Part shown: piece after piece, positions 20,353 to 28,217 of the stretch
Position numbering within the stretch: position 1 is the first letter of the stretch
Layout: each line of letters starts with the position of its first letter
Assembly: GCA_963800395.1 (NCBI GenBank)
Contig: CAWDBD010000014.1
Coordinates: 186,001-250,000 of the forward strand
Length of the DNA stretch: 64,000 bases
Direction: 5' to 3'
From: DASSBG01 sp963800395
GTDB lineage: Bacteria; Pseudomonadota; Gammaproteobacteria; Xanthomonadales; Rhodanobacteraceae
Notes under the pieces: generated by a model
What the model was told of the DNA's origin: nothing
The model's database searches: none
Seen by the model: the letters and a program-made list of their open reading frames with translations, nothing else
Position numbers and translations under genes: made by a program

Positions 20353-20748
20353 ATGAGCATGACTGATCCCATTGGTGACATGTTCACCCGCATTCGCAAC
20401 GCCCAGTTGGTGGGCAAGCCGCAGGTGAAAATGCCCTCCTCGCGTCTGAAGAAGGCCATTGCCGGCCTGCTCAAGGACGAGGGTTACATTCTGGACTTCA
20501 CCGAGATCAAGGACGGCAACAAGGCCGATCTGGACATTCAGCTGAAGTATTTCGAGGGCAAGCCCGCCATCGAGAGCATCCAGCGCTTCAGCCGTTCCGG
20601 GCTGCGCGTGTATCGTGGCAAGGAAGATCTGCCGCAGGTGCTGGGTGGCCTGGGCATCTCCATTGTTTCCACCTCGTCGGGTCTGATGACCGACGCCCAG
20701 GCACGCAAGAAAGGCGTGGGCGGCGAAGTCATTGGCCTGGTGGCCTGA
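20353..20748 (+). CDS. rpsH: 30S ribosomal protein S8
   Basis: Binds 16S rRNA helix 21; in E. coli it represses the spc operon at the rplE region. 131 residues, start MSMTDPIGDMFTRIRNAQ, with the C-terminal STSSGLMTDAQARKKGVGGE and VIGLVA. rplF begins 13 bases after the stop. Confidence 0.97.
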   Translation: MSMTDPIGDMFTRIRNAQLVGKPQVKMPSSRLKKAIAGLLKDEGYILDFTEIKDGNKADLDIQLKYFEGKPAIESIQRFSRSGLRVYRGKEDLPQVLGGLGISIVSTSSGLMTDAQARKKGVGGEVIGLVA

Positions 20749-20761
20749 GGGGAGCACAGAC

Positions 20762-21289
20762 ATGTCACGAGTAGCCAATCAACCGATCGCTCTGCCCAAG
20801 GGCGTCGAATGTCAAATCAGCGAGGCCGGGATTTCCGTCAAGGGTCCCAAGGGCAGTCTGAGCATGAACGCCCTGCGTGGCGTGACGGTGAGCCAGGACG
20901 AAGGTCACCTGTCCTGCGTCGCCGACAAGCAGGACAACGTCAAGTTTGCCGGCACCACGCGAGCCCTGCTTGCCAACATGGTGCAGGGTGTCAGCGAAGG
21001 ATTCGAGCGCAAGCTGCAGCTGGTCGGCGTCGGTTATCGCGCCCAATTGCAGGGCAACAACCTGAATCTGTCGCTCGGTTTTTCGCACCCGGTCGAATTT
21101 GCCATGCCCGACGGCATCACGCTGGAGACGCCCAGTGCCACGGAGATCGTGGTCAAGGGTGCCGACAAGCAGCTGGTCGGCCAGGTTGCCGCCAAGATCC
21201 GCGCACTGCGGCCACCCGAGCCCTACAAGGGCAAAGGTGTTCGCTACGCGGGTGAACGTATCACCATGAAGGAAGCCAAGAAGGCGTAA
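20762..21289 (+). CDS. rplF: 50S ribosomal protein L6
   Basis: L6 sits near the factor-binding GTPase centre. 175 residues, starting at 20762 with MSRVANQPIALPKGVECQIS. Two repeated alpha/beta domains are evident, and the C-terminal signature is RPPEPYKGKGVRYAGERITM. Confidence 0.97.
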   Translation: MSRVANQPIALPKGVECQISEAGISVKGPKGSLSMNALRGVTVSQDEGHLSCVADKQDNVKFAGTTRALLANMVQGVSEGFERKLQLVGVGYRAQLQGNNLNLSLGFSHPVEFAMPDGITLETPSATEIVVKGADKQLVGQVAAKIRALRPPEPYKGKGVRYAGERITMKEAKKA

Positions 21290-21350
21290 GTGTCACCCGG
21301 CCGATGAACACATCGCGCCAGGCGACAAGACCGTCGATCCGCTTCGGAGA

Positions 21351-21710
21351 ATGACAGTGAACAAGAACAAAGCCAGACTGCGCCGTGCCAAGTCCACGCG
21401 CATGAAAATCAGGAAGCTCGCCGTGCCGCGTCTGAGCGTGCATCGCAGCAGCCAGCATCTCTATGCGCAGGTGTTTTCTGCCGGTGGGGACAGCGTCATC
21501 GCCGCTGCCTCGACCTTGCAGAAGGATGTGCGTGAGGGCCTGAAGAGCACCAAGGACGTTGCTGCGGCGGTTGCCGTTGGCAAGGCCGTGGCCGAGAAGG
21601 CCAAGGCCGCCGGTATCGAGTCGGTTGCATTTGACCGCTCGGGTTTCAAGTACCACGGCCGCATCAAGGCGCTGGCCGATGCGGCCCGCGAGGCAGGATT
21701 GAAGTTCTGA
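21351..21710 (+). CDS. rplR: 50S ribosomal protein L18
   Basis: 5S rRNA-binding protein of the central protuberance. 119 residues starting MTVNKNKARLRRAKSTRMKI (a GTG two codons in is an alternative start), with RLSVHRSSQHLYAQVFS and the C-terminal HGRIKALADAAREAGLKF. Followed by a 148-base spacer before rpsE. Confidence 0.97.
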   Translation: MTVNKNKARLRRAKSTRMKIRKLAVPRLSVHRSSQHLYAQVFSAGGDSVIAAASTLQKDVREGLKSTKDVAAAVAVGKAVAEKAKAAGIESVAFDRSGFKYHGRIKALADAAREAGLKF

Positions 21711-21729
21711 CCGCAAGCGGGAAGCAATA

Positions 21730-21778
21730 AGCGGTCAGCGGAAGAATCCATCGTCAAATGCTTTTTCTGCTCACCGCT
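21730..21778 (+). repeat. Imperfect inverted repeat between rplR and rpsE
   Basis: AGCGGTCAGCGGAA (21730-21743) and TTCTGCTCACCGCT (21765-21778) are inverted copies with 12 of 14 positions matching, around a 21-base loop. The stem is followed by no T-run, so it does not look like an intrinsic terminator. It belongs with the other inverted purine-rich spacer elements in this window. Confidence 0.45.
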
Positions 21779-21858
21779 CACGTAATACACAACAACTCCA
21801 AGCGGCCCTGGTGCCGTAAGCAAAAGTCTCCGCCTTGTCGGAGCAGACAGGAAACGAC

Positions 21859-22362
21859 ATGTCCAGCAATGATAGAGAAAGTGCTGACGGCCTTCAGGAA
21901 AAGCTGATTACCGTCAACCGAGTGGCCAAGACCGTCAAGGGCGGTCGGCAGATGAGCTTTACCGCATTGACCGTGGTCGGTGATGGCGAAGGCAGCGTGG
22001 GCTTCGGCTATGGCAAGGCACGCGAAGTGCCTCTGGCCATTTCCAAGGCCATGGAGCGTGCCCGTCGCAACATGATCAAGGTCAGCCTCAACAACGGTAC
22101 GCTCTGGTATGCCATCAAGGCCAACCATGGCGCGGCGCGTGTTTACATGCAGCCGGCCTCGGAAGGTACCGGCGTGATCGCCGGTGGCGCCATGCGTGCC
22201 GTGCTGGAAGTGGTCGGGGTGACCGACGTGCTGGCCAAGGCGGTCGGTTCGCGCAACCCGATCAATCTGGTGCGTGCGACCATCAAGGGCCTCAAGGCCA
22301 TGTCCTCGCCCAAGCAGATTGCCGACAAGCGTGGCAAGACGGTCGAAGAGGTGATGTCATGA
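21859..22362 (+). CDS. rpsE: 30S ribosomal protein S5
   Basis: S5 acts in decoding fidelity and mRNA unwinding at the entry pore. 167 residues from the ATG at 21859 (MSSNDRESADGLQEKLITVN); an in-frame TTG eight codons earlier is less likely. The N-terminal dsRNA-binding domain contains VNRVAKTVKGGRQMSFTALT, and the C-terminal domain has AKAVGSRNPINLVRATIKGL. The stop overlaps the rpmD start by four bases. Confidence 0.97.
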   Translation: MSSNDRESADGLQEKLITVNRVAKTVKGGRQMSFTALTVVGDGEGSVGFGYGKAREVPLAISKAMERARRNMIKVSLNNGTLWYAIKANHGAARVYMQPASEGTGVIAGGAMRAVLEVVGVTDVLAKAVGSRNPINLVRATIKGLKAMSSPKQIADKRGKTVEEVMS

Positions 22363-22550
22363 GCAAGGCCAGCGACAAGACAGTGCGCGTCCGCCTGGTC
22401 AAGGGTCTGGCTGGCGTGCAGAATCGGCATCGCCTGAGCGTGCGCGCTCTGGGCCTGCGCAAGGTCAACGACGTTCGCGAGCTGAAAGACAGCCCGCAGG
22501 TACGTGGTCTTATCAACAAGGTCTACTACCTGGTCCGGGTGGAAGATTAA
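22359..22550 (+). CDS. rpmD: 50S ribosomal protein L30
   Basis: Small 50S protein, 63 residues. The family pattern is VRVRLVKGLAGVQNRHRLSV followed by LGLRKVNDVRELKDSPQVRG. Translationally coupled to rpsE (ATGA overlap); rplO follows after 62 bases. Confidence 0.96.
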   Translation: MSKASDKTVRVRLVKGLAGVQNRHRLSVRALGLRKVNDVRELKDSPQVRGLINKVYYLVRVED

Positions 22551-22612
22551 TTGATCAGTCCGGCCATGATTGGTCGGAATTTCAGGCACAAAGCCTGTTT
22601 GGAGAATGCATC

Positions 22613-23044
22613 ATGCGTTTGAATGACATCAAGCCAGCCGACGGTTCGCGCAAGGCGCGCAAGCGCGTCGGTCGCGGCATCGGTTCGGGATTCGGCAAAA
22701 CAGCCGGTCGCGGCCACAAGGGCCAGCACGCGCGTGCCGGCAACACCCATACGCCAGGCTTCGAGGGCGGTCAGATGCCTTTGCAGCGTCGTCTGCCCAA
22801 GGTGGGATTCCATTCCCGCAAGGCGGATCAGTCGGCTCAGGTCTTCCTGTACCAGCTGAACAACCTCAAGGTCGACAGCATCGATCTGGAAGCGTTGCGC
22901 AAGGCCGGTCTGGTACACGCTGGCGCCAAGCGCGTGAAGATTGTCAAGAAAGGCGAGATCGAGCGTGCGCTGAAGGTTTCCGGCGTACTGGCTACGGCGG
23001 GTGCCAAGGCTGCCATCGAGGCTGCCGGCGGCAGCGTCGAGTAA
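22613..23044 (+). CDS. rplO: 50S ribosomal protein L15
   Basis: Late-assembly 50S protein with an extended N-terminus. 143 residues: MRLNDIKPADGSRKARKRVG, the glycine/arginine-rich GIGSGFGKTAGRGHKGQ, and the C-terminal globular part ending TAGAKAAIEAAGGSVE. secY begins 34 bases later. Confidence 0.97.
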   Translation: MRLNDIKPADGSRKARKRVGRGIGSGFGKTAGRGHKGQHARAGNTHTPGFEGGQMPLQRRLPKVGFHSRKADQSAQVFLYQLNNLKVDSIDLEALRKAGLVHAGAKRVKIVKKGEIERALKVSGVLATAGAKAAIEAAGGSVE

Positions 23045-23078
23045 ATACGGGATCCGCGTGAACAAGAGGACACTCTAA

Positions 23079-24404
23079 GTGGCGAAGACGCAAGGCAACA
23101 GCCTTCTGGGCTCCATGGGCAAACTGACCGAACTGCGCCAGCGCATCCTGTTCGTGGTTGGCGCGTTGGTGGTGTTTCGACTGGGTTCGTTCATTCCGGT
23201 ACCGGGTGTCAACCCGGAGGCCATGGCGCGCCTGATCGGCAATAATGGCCTGCTGAGCATGTTCAACATGTTCTCGGGTGGTGCCCTGTCGCGCTTCTCC
23301 CTGTTCGCACTGGGTGTCATTCCCTACATCTCGGCGTCCATTGTGGTGCAGATGTTTGCCTCGGTTCTGCCGAGCTGGCAGGCGCTCAAGAAGGAAGGGC
23401 AGGCCGGGCAGCGCAAGCTGACCAGCTACACCCGCTGGGGCACCGTGGGCCTGGCCGCGTTCCAGTCCTTCGGCGTGGCCGTGGCGCTGCAGAAGCAGGG
23501 TTCGGCCGGTGGCGTCGAGATTGTCTTCACGCCCGGTTTCGGATTCATCCTGGCCTCGGTGGTCTGCCTCACGGCCGGCACCATGTTCCTGATGTGGCTG
23601 GGTGAGCAGATGACCGAGCGCGGTATCGGCAACGGCATTTCGCTGCTGATCTTTGCCGGCATCGTGGCCGGGCTGCCGGCCGCGGTTGCGCATACGCTGA
23701 CCATGTCGCAGAGCGGCGAGCTTTCAAACTTCAAGGTGATCCTGGTCGCTGTCATCGTGCTTGTGGTTACGGCCTTCGTGGTGTTCATGGAGCGTGCGCA
23801 GCGGCGAATAACAGTCAACTATGCGCGGCGTCAGGGTGGCCAGCAGGCCTACATGAACCAGAGCTCGCATCTGCCACTCAAGATCAACATGTCCGGCGTG
23901 ATCCCTCCGATCTTCGCCTCCAGCCTGATCATGTTCCCGGCCACTGCGGCGTCGTGGTTCCACGATGCCAGCCAGATGCGCTGGCTGCAGAGCGTCACCG
24001 CGGCCCTGTCCCCGGGCGAGCCGCTGTACATGCTTCTGTACGCCGCCATGATCATCCTGTTCACCTTCTTCTATACCGCGATCGTGTTCAACGCGCAGGA
24101 GACGGCGGACAATCTGAAGCGCTCCGGCGCCCTGATTCCGGGTATTCGCCCCGGCAAGGCGACGGCCAATTACATTGATGGCGTGCTGACTCGCCTCACC
24201 GGAGTCGGGGCGCTGTACCTGACTGCAGTGTGTCTGGTCCCGACTTTTCTGCAGACCGCCTGGCACGTCCCGTTCTATTTTGGTGGCACCTCATTGCTGA
24301 TCGTGGTGGTCGTGGTCATGGACTTCACGTCCCAGATCCAGGCCCATCTGGTCAGTCATCAGTACGACAGTTTGTTGAAAAAGGCCAATCTGCGCGGTCG
24401 TTGA
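23079..24404 (+). CDS. secY: Protein translocase subunit SecY
   Basis: Channel subunit of the SecYEG translocon in the inner membrane. 441 residues with about ten hydrophobic helices. The conserved early segment RLGSFIPVPGVNPEAMARLI, the GVIPYISASIVVQ plug/TM region, NGISLLIFAGIVAG and the cytoplasmic ERAQRRITVNYARRQGGQQA are all present. The start is a GTG preceded by AGAGG at 23065-23069. It ends the spc cluster. rpmJ, which usually follows, is absent. Confidence 0.97.
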   Translation: MAKTQGNSLLGSMGKLTELRQRILFVVGALVVFRLGSFIPVPGVNPEAMARLIGNNGLLSMFNMFSGGALSRFSLFALGVIPYISASIVVQMFASVLPSWQALKKEGQAGQRKLTSYTRWGTVGLAAFQSFGVAVALQKQGSAGGVEIVFTPGFGFILASVVCLTAGTMFLMWLGEQMTERGIGNGISLLIFAGIVAGLPAAVAHTLTMSQSGELSNFKVILVAVIVLVVTAFVVFMERAQRRITVNYARRQGGQQAYMNQSSHLPLKINMSGVIPPIFASSLIMFPATAASWFHDASQMRWLQSVTAALSPGEPLYMLLYAAMIILFTFFYTAIVFNAQETADNLKRSGALIPGIRPGKATANYIDGVLTRLTGVGALYLTAVCLVPTFLQTAWHVPFYFGGTSLLIVVVVVMDFTSQIQAHLVSHQYDSLLKKANLRGR

Positions 24405-24497
24405 GACCGGCAACTGGCTCTGAGTGCGGGCGGCAGCGCAGGTTGCCCGGGTTGCTCTGCGGAATCAATAGGGGTTCCGTTGGCGGCACATTCACGT

Positions 24498-24503
24498 TAT
24501 AAT
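24498..24503 (+). promoter_or_regulatory. Consensus -10 box ahead of the alpha operon
   Basis: A perfect TATAAT at 24498-24503 lies in the secY-rpsM spacer, 44 bases before rpsM. The matching -35 is weak (TTCCGT at 24475-24480 with a 17-base spacer). It suggests separate transcription of rpsM-rpsK-rpsD-rpoA-rplQ besides read-through from spc. Confidence 0.5.
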
Positions 24504-24546
24504 TTCTTGTTCACTGCGCTGGTTTTACTTTTGGAGAGCACACGTC

Positions 24547-24903
24547 ATGGCGCGTATTGCGGGCGTAAACCTGCCCATTCACAAGCATGTCTGGATCGGG
24601 CTGCAAAGCATTTACGGTATTGGTCGTTCCAGGGCCCGCAATATCTGCGGCGAACTGAAGATCGATCCGGCCACCCCGATCAAGTCCTTGAGCGAGGGTG
24701 AGGTCGAGCAACTGCGTACAGCAGTGGCCAAATTCACGATTGAGGGCGATCTTCGCCGCGAGGTCGGCATCAGCATCAAGCGGCTGATGGACTTGGGTAC
24801 CTACCGCGGTCTGCGTCATCGCCGTGGCCTGCCCTTGCGCGGTCAGCGTACCCGAACCAACGCGCGTACCCGCAAGGGTCCGCGTCGTCCGATCAAGCGC
24901 TGA
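24547..24903 (+). CDS. rpsM: 30S ribosomal protein S13
   Basis: S13 forms intersubunit bridges with L5 and 23S rRNA and contacts P-site tRNA. 118 residues: MARIAGVNLPIHKHVWIGLQ, the helix-turn region SIYGIGRSRARNICGEL, and the basic tail RGQRTRTNARTRKGPRRPIK. First gene of the alpha cluster, with its own -10 box upstream. Confidence 0.98.
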   Translation: MARIAGVNLPIHKHVWIGLQSIYGIGRSRARNICGELKIDPATPIKSLSEGEVEQLRTAVAKFTIEGDLRREVGISIKRLMDLGTYRGLRHRRGLPLRGQRTRTNARTRKGPRRPIKR

Positions 24904-24938
24904 GAAGCGCTTGCACGAGTCCAGGAACAGATAAGATT

Positions 24939-25325
24939 ATGGCAAAGCCGGTCAAGTCCAGAAAGAAGAACAAGCGCGTCGTCACCGACGGCATCGCGCA
25001 TGTGCATGCTTCGTTCAACAACACCATCATCACCATCACCGACCGTCAGGGCAATGCCCTGTCCTGGGCCACATCGGGTGGTGCCGGATTCCGCGGTTCA
25101 CGCAAGTCGACACCGTTTGCGGCGCAGGTTGCTGCCGAACGTGCCGGGCGTGCCGCTCAGGATTACGGCCTGAAATCGGTCGAGGTCCGCATCAAGGGTC
25201 CAGGCCCGGGTCGCGAGTCGGCCGTGCGCTCCTTGAACTCGCTGGGCTACAAGGTAACCAACATCATTGACGTGACGCCGATACCGCACAACGGCTGCCG
25301 TCCACCCAAGAAACGCCGGGTCTGA
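24939..25325 (+). CDS. rpsK: 30S ribosomal protein S11
   Basis: Platform protein of the 30S subunit. 128 residues with GIAHVHASFNNTIITITDRQ, SGGAGFRGSRKSTPFAAQVA, and the C-terminal signature DVTPIPHNGCRPPKKRRV. It lies 10 bases before rpsD. Confidence 0.98.
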   Translation: MAKPVKSRKKNKRVVTDGIAHVHASFNNTIITITDRQGNALSWATSGGAGFRGSRKSTPFAAQVAAERAGRAAQDYGLKSVEVRIKGPGPGRESAVRSLNSLGYKVTNIIDVTPIPHNGCRPPKKRRV

Positions 25326-25335
25326 GGGAAAAATC

Positions 25336-25962
25336 ATGGCACGATATCGTGGAGCAACCTGCAAGCTGGCCCGTCGCGAGGGCACCGATCTGGGGCTGAA
25401 GAGCCCGGAGCGCGCCGTCGACACCAAGTGCAAGCTGGAAACCAAGCCCGGCCAGCACGGTGCCAACCGCCGCATTCGCCTGTCCGATTACGCCGTTCAG
25501 CTGCGTGAGAAGCAGAAGGTCAAGCGTATTTACGGTGTGCTGGAACGCCAGTTCCGCAATTACTACAAGAAGGCAACCCACTCGAAGGGCAACACTGGCG
25601 AGATCCTGTTGCAGCTTCTCGAGACGCGCCTGGACAACGTCGTCTATCGCATGGGTTTTGCCGTGACACGCGCACAGGCTCGCCAGCTGGTTTCGCACCG
25701 CGCCATTCTGGTCAACGGCAAGCGTGTCAACGTGCCGTCCTACCAGATTTCAGCCGATGACGAAGTGGCTTTGAGCGAACGTGCTCGCAGCCAGCTGCGC
25801 GTGACCGAAGCACTGGCCTTGTCTGACAGCATGGACCTCAAGCCCGATTGGGTCGAGGTGGATGCCAAGAAATTCTCGGGTGTGTTCAAGATGGTGCCGG
25901 AGCGGGCAGATCTGCCCTCGGACATCAACGAGAACCTCATCATCGAGCTTTATTCCAAGTAA
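25336..25962 (+). CDS. rpsD: 30S ribosomal protein S4
   Basis: 16S rRNA assembly initiator; in E. coli it autoregulates the alpha operon and has antitermination activity. 208 residues, starting MARYRGATCKLARREGTDLG. The S4 RNA-binding domain is ETRLDNVVYRMGFAVTRAQA then RQLVSHRAILVNGKRVNVPS. Cysteines 9 and 32 are present but a full four-cysteine zinc site is not. rpoA follows after 19 bases. Confidence 0.97.
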   Translation: MARYRGATCKLARREGTDLGLKSPERAVDTKCKLETKPGQHGANRRIRLSDYAVQLREKQKVKRIYGVLERQFRNYYKKATHSKGNTGEILLQLLETRLDNVVYRMGFAVTRAQARQLVSHRAILVNGKRVNVPSYQISADDEVALSERARSQLRVTEALALSDSMDLKPDWVEVDAKKFSGVFKMVPERADLPSDINENLIIELYSK

Positions 25963-25981
25963 TTTTTCAGGAGTCTGCTAC

Positions 25982-26986
25982 ATGGGAGTCGCATCGACTG
26001 GCGTGCTCAAACCCGGTGGGTTGAGCGTCGAGCAGCTTGGAACCAACCGTGCCAAGGTTGTCGTAGAACCTTTGGAGCGTGGTTTCGGGCATACACTCGG
26101 CAACGCGCTGCGCCGCGTCCTGCTGTCAGCAATACCCGGTTGTGCCATCGTCGAGGTGGAAATGGACGGTGTGCTGCATGAATACACGACGCTTGATGGC
26201 CTTCAGGAAGACGTCATCGAGGTTCTGCTGAACCTCAAGGACGTTGCCATCCGCATGCACGGTACGGATGAAACCACCTTGACGCTGAGCAAGAAGGGCA
26301 AGGGTGTGGTCACGGCGGGTGACATTACCGTTGATCATACGGTGGAAATCGTCAATCCGGAGCAGGTGCTCTGTCACCTGACCAAGGACATTGCGCTGAA
26401 CATGCGCCTCAAGGTGCAGCGCGGCGTGGGCTACGTGCCGGTGACCTCGGCCAATGCCGACGACGACCAGGATTCAGCGCGTCCGATTGGTCGCCTGCCC
26501 CTGGATGCGTCTTTCTGCCCGGTGCGCCGTGTGTCCTACGAAGTTGATTCGGCTCGTGTCGAACAGCGTACCAACCTGGACAAACTGGTGCTGACCATTG
26601 ATACCAATGGCACCATTGATCCGGAGGAAGTGGTGCGCCAGTCCGCAGAGATCCTGATGGACCAGCTGCATATTTTCGGTGACTTCAGCCATCGCGAAGC
26701 GGCGCAGGAGAAGGACGAGTCGGATGCGATCGATCCCTTGCTGATGCGCCCGATCGACGATCTGGAGCTGACCGTGCGTTCGGCCAATTGCCTGAAGGCG
26801 GAAAGCATCTACTACATCGGCGATCTGGTACAGAAGACCGAAGTGGAGCTGCTGAAGACGCCCAACCTTGGCAAGAAGTCGCTCAACGAGATCAAGGAAG
26901 TGCTGGAAAGTCGCGAGCTGAAGCTGGGCACGCGATTGGAAAACTGGCCGCCGGCAGGTTTGGCGCCGGGCATGCAGTTGGACTGA
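25982..26986 (+). CDS. rpoA: RNA polymerase alpha subunit
   Basis: Alpha subunit, whose N-terminal domain dimerises to assemble core polymerase and whose C-terminal domain binds UP elements and activators. 334 residues with the start at 25982 (MGVASTGVLKPGGLSVEQLG). The NTD contains RGFGHTLGNALRRVLLSAIP. After a linker (REAAQEKDESDA), the CTD has DLELTVRSANCLKAESIYYI, including the DNA-contacting arginine of TVRSANC, and TPNLGKKSLNEIKEVLESRE. Normal length and position. Confidence 0.98.
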   Translation: MGVASTGVLKPGGLSVEQLGTNRAKVVVEPLERGFGHTLGNALRRVLLSAIPGCAIVEVEMDGVLHEYTTLDGLQEDVIEVLLNLKDVAIRMHGTDETTLTLSKKGKGVVTAGDITVDHTVEIVNPEQVLCHLTKDIALNMRLKVQRGVGYVPVTSANADDDQDSARPIGRLPLDASFCPVRRVSYEVDSARVEQRTNLDKLVLTIDTNGTIDPEEVVRQSAEILMDQLHIFGDFSHREAAQEKDESDAIDPLLMRPIDDLELTVRSANCLKAESIYYIGDLVQKTEVELLKTPNLGKKSLNEIKEVLESRELKLGTRLENWPPAGLAPGMQLD

Positions 26987-27146
26987 AGAGCGGGGAGTAG
27001 GGCGTCGGAAGTGGTGAGTCGGCGAGGTTTTTCGCGATTCTCCCAGTGAGGACGTCCCGCTTGGCAGGTAGCACGCAAACTGACATGTCAATCGTTGCCA
27101 CGAGTGCCACGATTGACGCAAACAGACTGAGAAACGGAAGAAAACC

Positions 27147-27527
27147 ATGCGGCACATGAAATCGGGGCGCAAGCTCAACCGCAACAGCTCACATCGCCAG
27201 GCCATGTTCAAGAACATGGCAGCGTCGCTGTTCAAGCACGAACTCATCCGGACCACCTTGCCCAAGGCCAAGGAACTGCGCCGAGTGGCCGAGCCGCTTA
27301 TCACGCTGGCCAAGACTGATGGCGTGGCCAATCGCCGTCTGGCCTTTGCCCGGCTGCGTGACAAGGAAGCGGTTGGCAAGCTCTTTTCCGAACTGGGGCC
27401 GCGCTATACCGAACGCCCTGGCGGCTACCTGCGCATCCTCAAGTGTGGCAATCGCGTTGGCGACAATGCGCCGATGGCCTACGTGGAACTGGTGGATCGG
27501 CCAGAGGCAGCTACTGTCGCTGAATGA
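27147..27527 (+). CDS. rplQ: 50S ribosomal protein L17
   Basis: Last gene of the alpha cluster. 126 residues: MRHMKSGRKLNRNSSHRQAM, then FKNMAASLFKHELIRTTLPK, and the C-terminal GDNAPMAYVELVDRPEAA. It is separated from rpoA by 160 bases containing AGCGGGGAGTAGGGCGTCGG-like purine repeats but no gene. An intrinsic-terminator-like hairpin follows. Confidence 0.97.
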   Translation: MRHMKSGRKLNRNSSHRQAMFKNMAASLFKHELIRTTLPKAKELRRVAEPLITLAKTDGVANRRLAFARLRDKEAVGKLFSELGPRYTERPGGYLRILKCGNRVGDNAPMAYVELVDRPEAATVAE

Positions 27528-27560
27528 TAGCGCCGTGCTGACCAGCTGCATCAATACTGG

Positions 27561-27595
27561 GGCCTCGACGGATTGCACGTCGGGGCCTTCGTTTA
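27561..27595 (+). terminator. Terminator after the ribosomal block
   Basis: GGCCTCGACG (27561-27570) pairs with CGTCGGGGCC (27578-27587) around a 7-base loop, with one G-T wobble, followed by TTCGTTT. Placed 34 bases after rplQ, it plausibly ends the alpha operon. Confidence 0.6.
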
Positions 27596-27698
27596 TGCGC
27601 CTGACTTGTCACCCACCTTCGAGTGCATTTCTGCTGACAATTGCGCGGCCAGGCGTTAACGTAGACCCTACGTTTGCCTCGAATCGCGGAAGAGTTTC

Positions 27699-28217
27699 AT
27701 GACCTCCAGTGTACGCCCCTCGATGCGCACGGCCTGGCTGCTCGGCTTTCTGGCCTGCGCCGGCCTGATCGCCTACGCGTTGTACGTGCAGTACTACCAG
27801 TACATTTCGCCATGCCCGTTGTGCATTTTGCAGCGCATTGCCTTCATCGGCATGGGTGTGGTGTTCCTGATTGGTGGCCTGCATGCGCCGCGCAGCGCGT
27901 GGCGCCGGGTCTATGCCGCATTGCTGGCGCTTTTTGCGGCCGGTGGTATCGGTGTGGCTGTGCGACAACTCTGGTTGCAGTCGCTGCCGGCCGACCAGGT
28001 GCCCTCGTGTGGCCCGGGACTGGGATACATGCTGGATACCTTCCCGCTGGCGCAGACCCTGAAAATGGTGCTGTCCGGTTCGGGAGAATGCGCGGAAGTG
28101 CATTGGCGATTCCTGGGCCTTGCCATGCCTGCCTGGTCCCTGATCAGCCTGCTTGTGCTGGGCATCTGGGCCTTGTGGACAGCGCGCCGCCCGCGCCGTC
28201 CGAGGCTTTTCCGTTGA
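27699..28217 (+). CDS. dsbB: Disulfide bond formation protein B
   Basis: Inner-membrane enzyme that reoxidises DsbA and passes electrons to quinones. 172 residues with four hydrophobic segments. The two periplasmic cysteine pairs are complete: C39/C42 (CPLC, followed by ILQR with the conserved arginine at 46) and C104/C131. The stop TGA shares one base with the ATG of the next gene, so the two are probably co-translated although functionally unrelated. Confidence 0.95.
   Translation: MTSSVRPSMRTAWLLGFLACAGLIAYALYVQYYQYISPCPLCILQRIAFIGMGVVFLIGGLHAPRSAWRRVYAALLALFAAGGIGVAVRQLWLQSLPADQVPSCGPGLGYMLDTFPLAQTLKMVLSGSGECAEVHWRFLGLAMPAWSLISLLVLGIWALWTARRPRRPRLFR

Noticed and set aside
24405..24546. 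rpmJ (L36) gene in the secY-rpsM spacer
   Set aside because: No short frame with the expected basic CxxC-containing sequence is present on either strand.
27674..28216. N-terminal extension of the DAHP synthase through dsbB
   Set aside because: The extension is out of frame with dsbB, has no homology, and the conserved protein begins at the ATG overlapping the dsbB stop.
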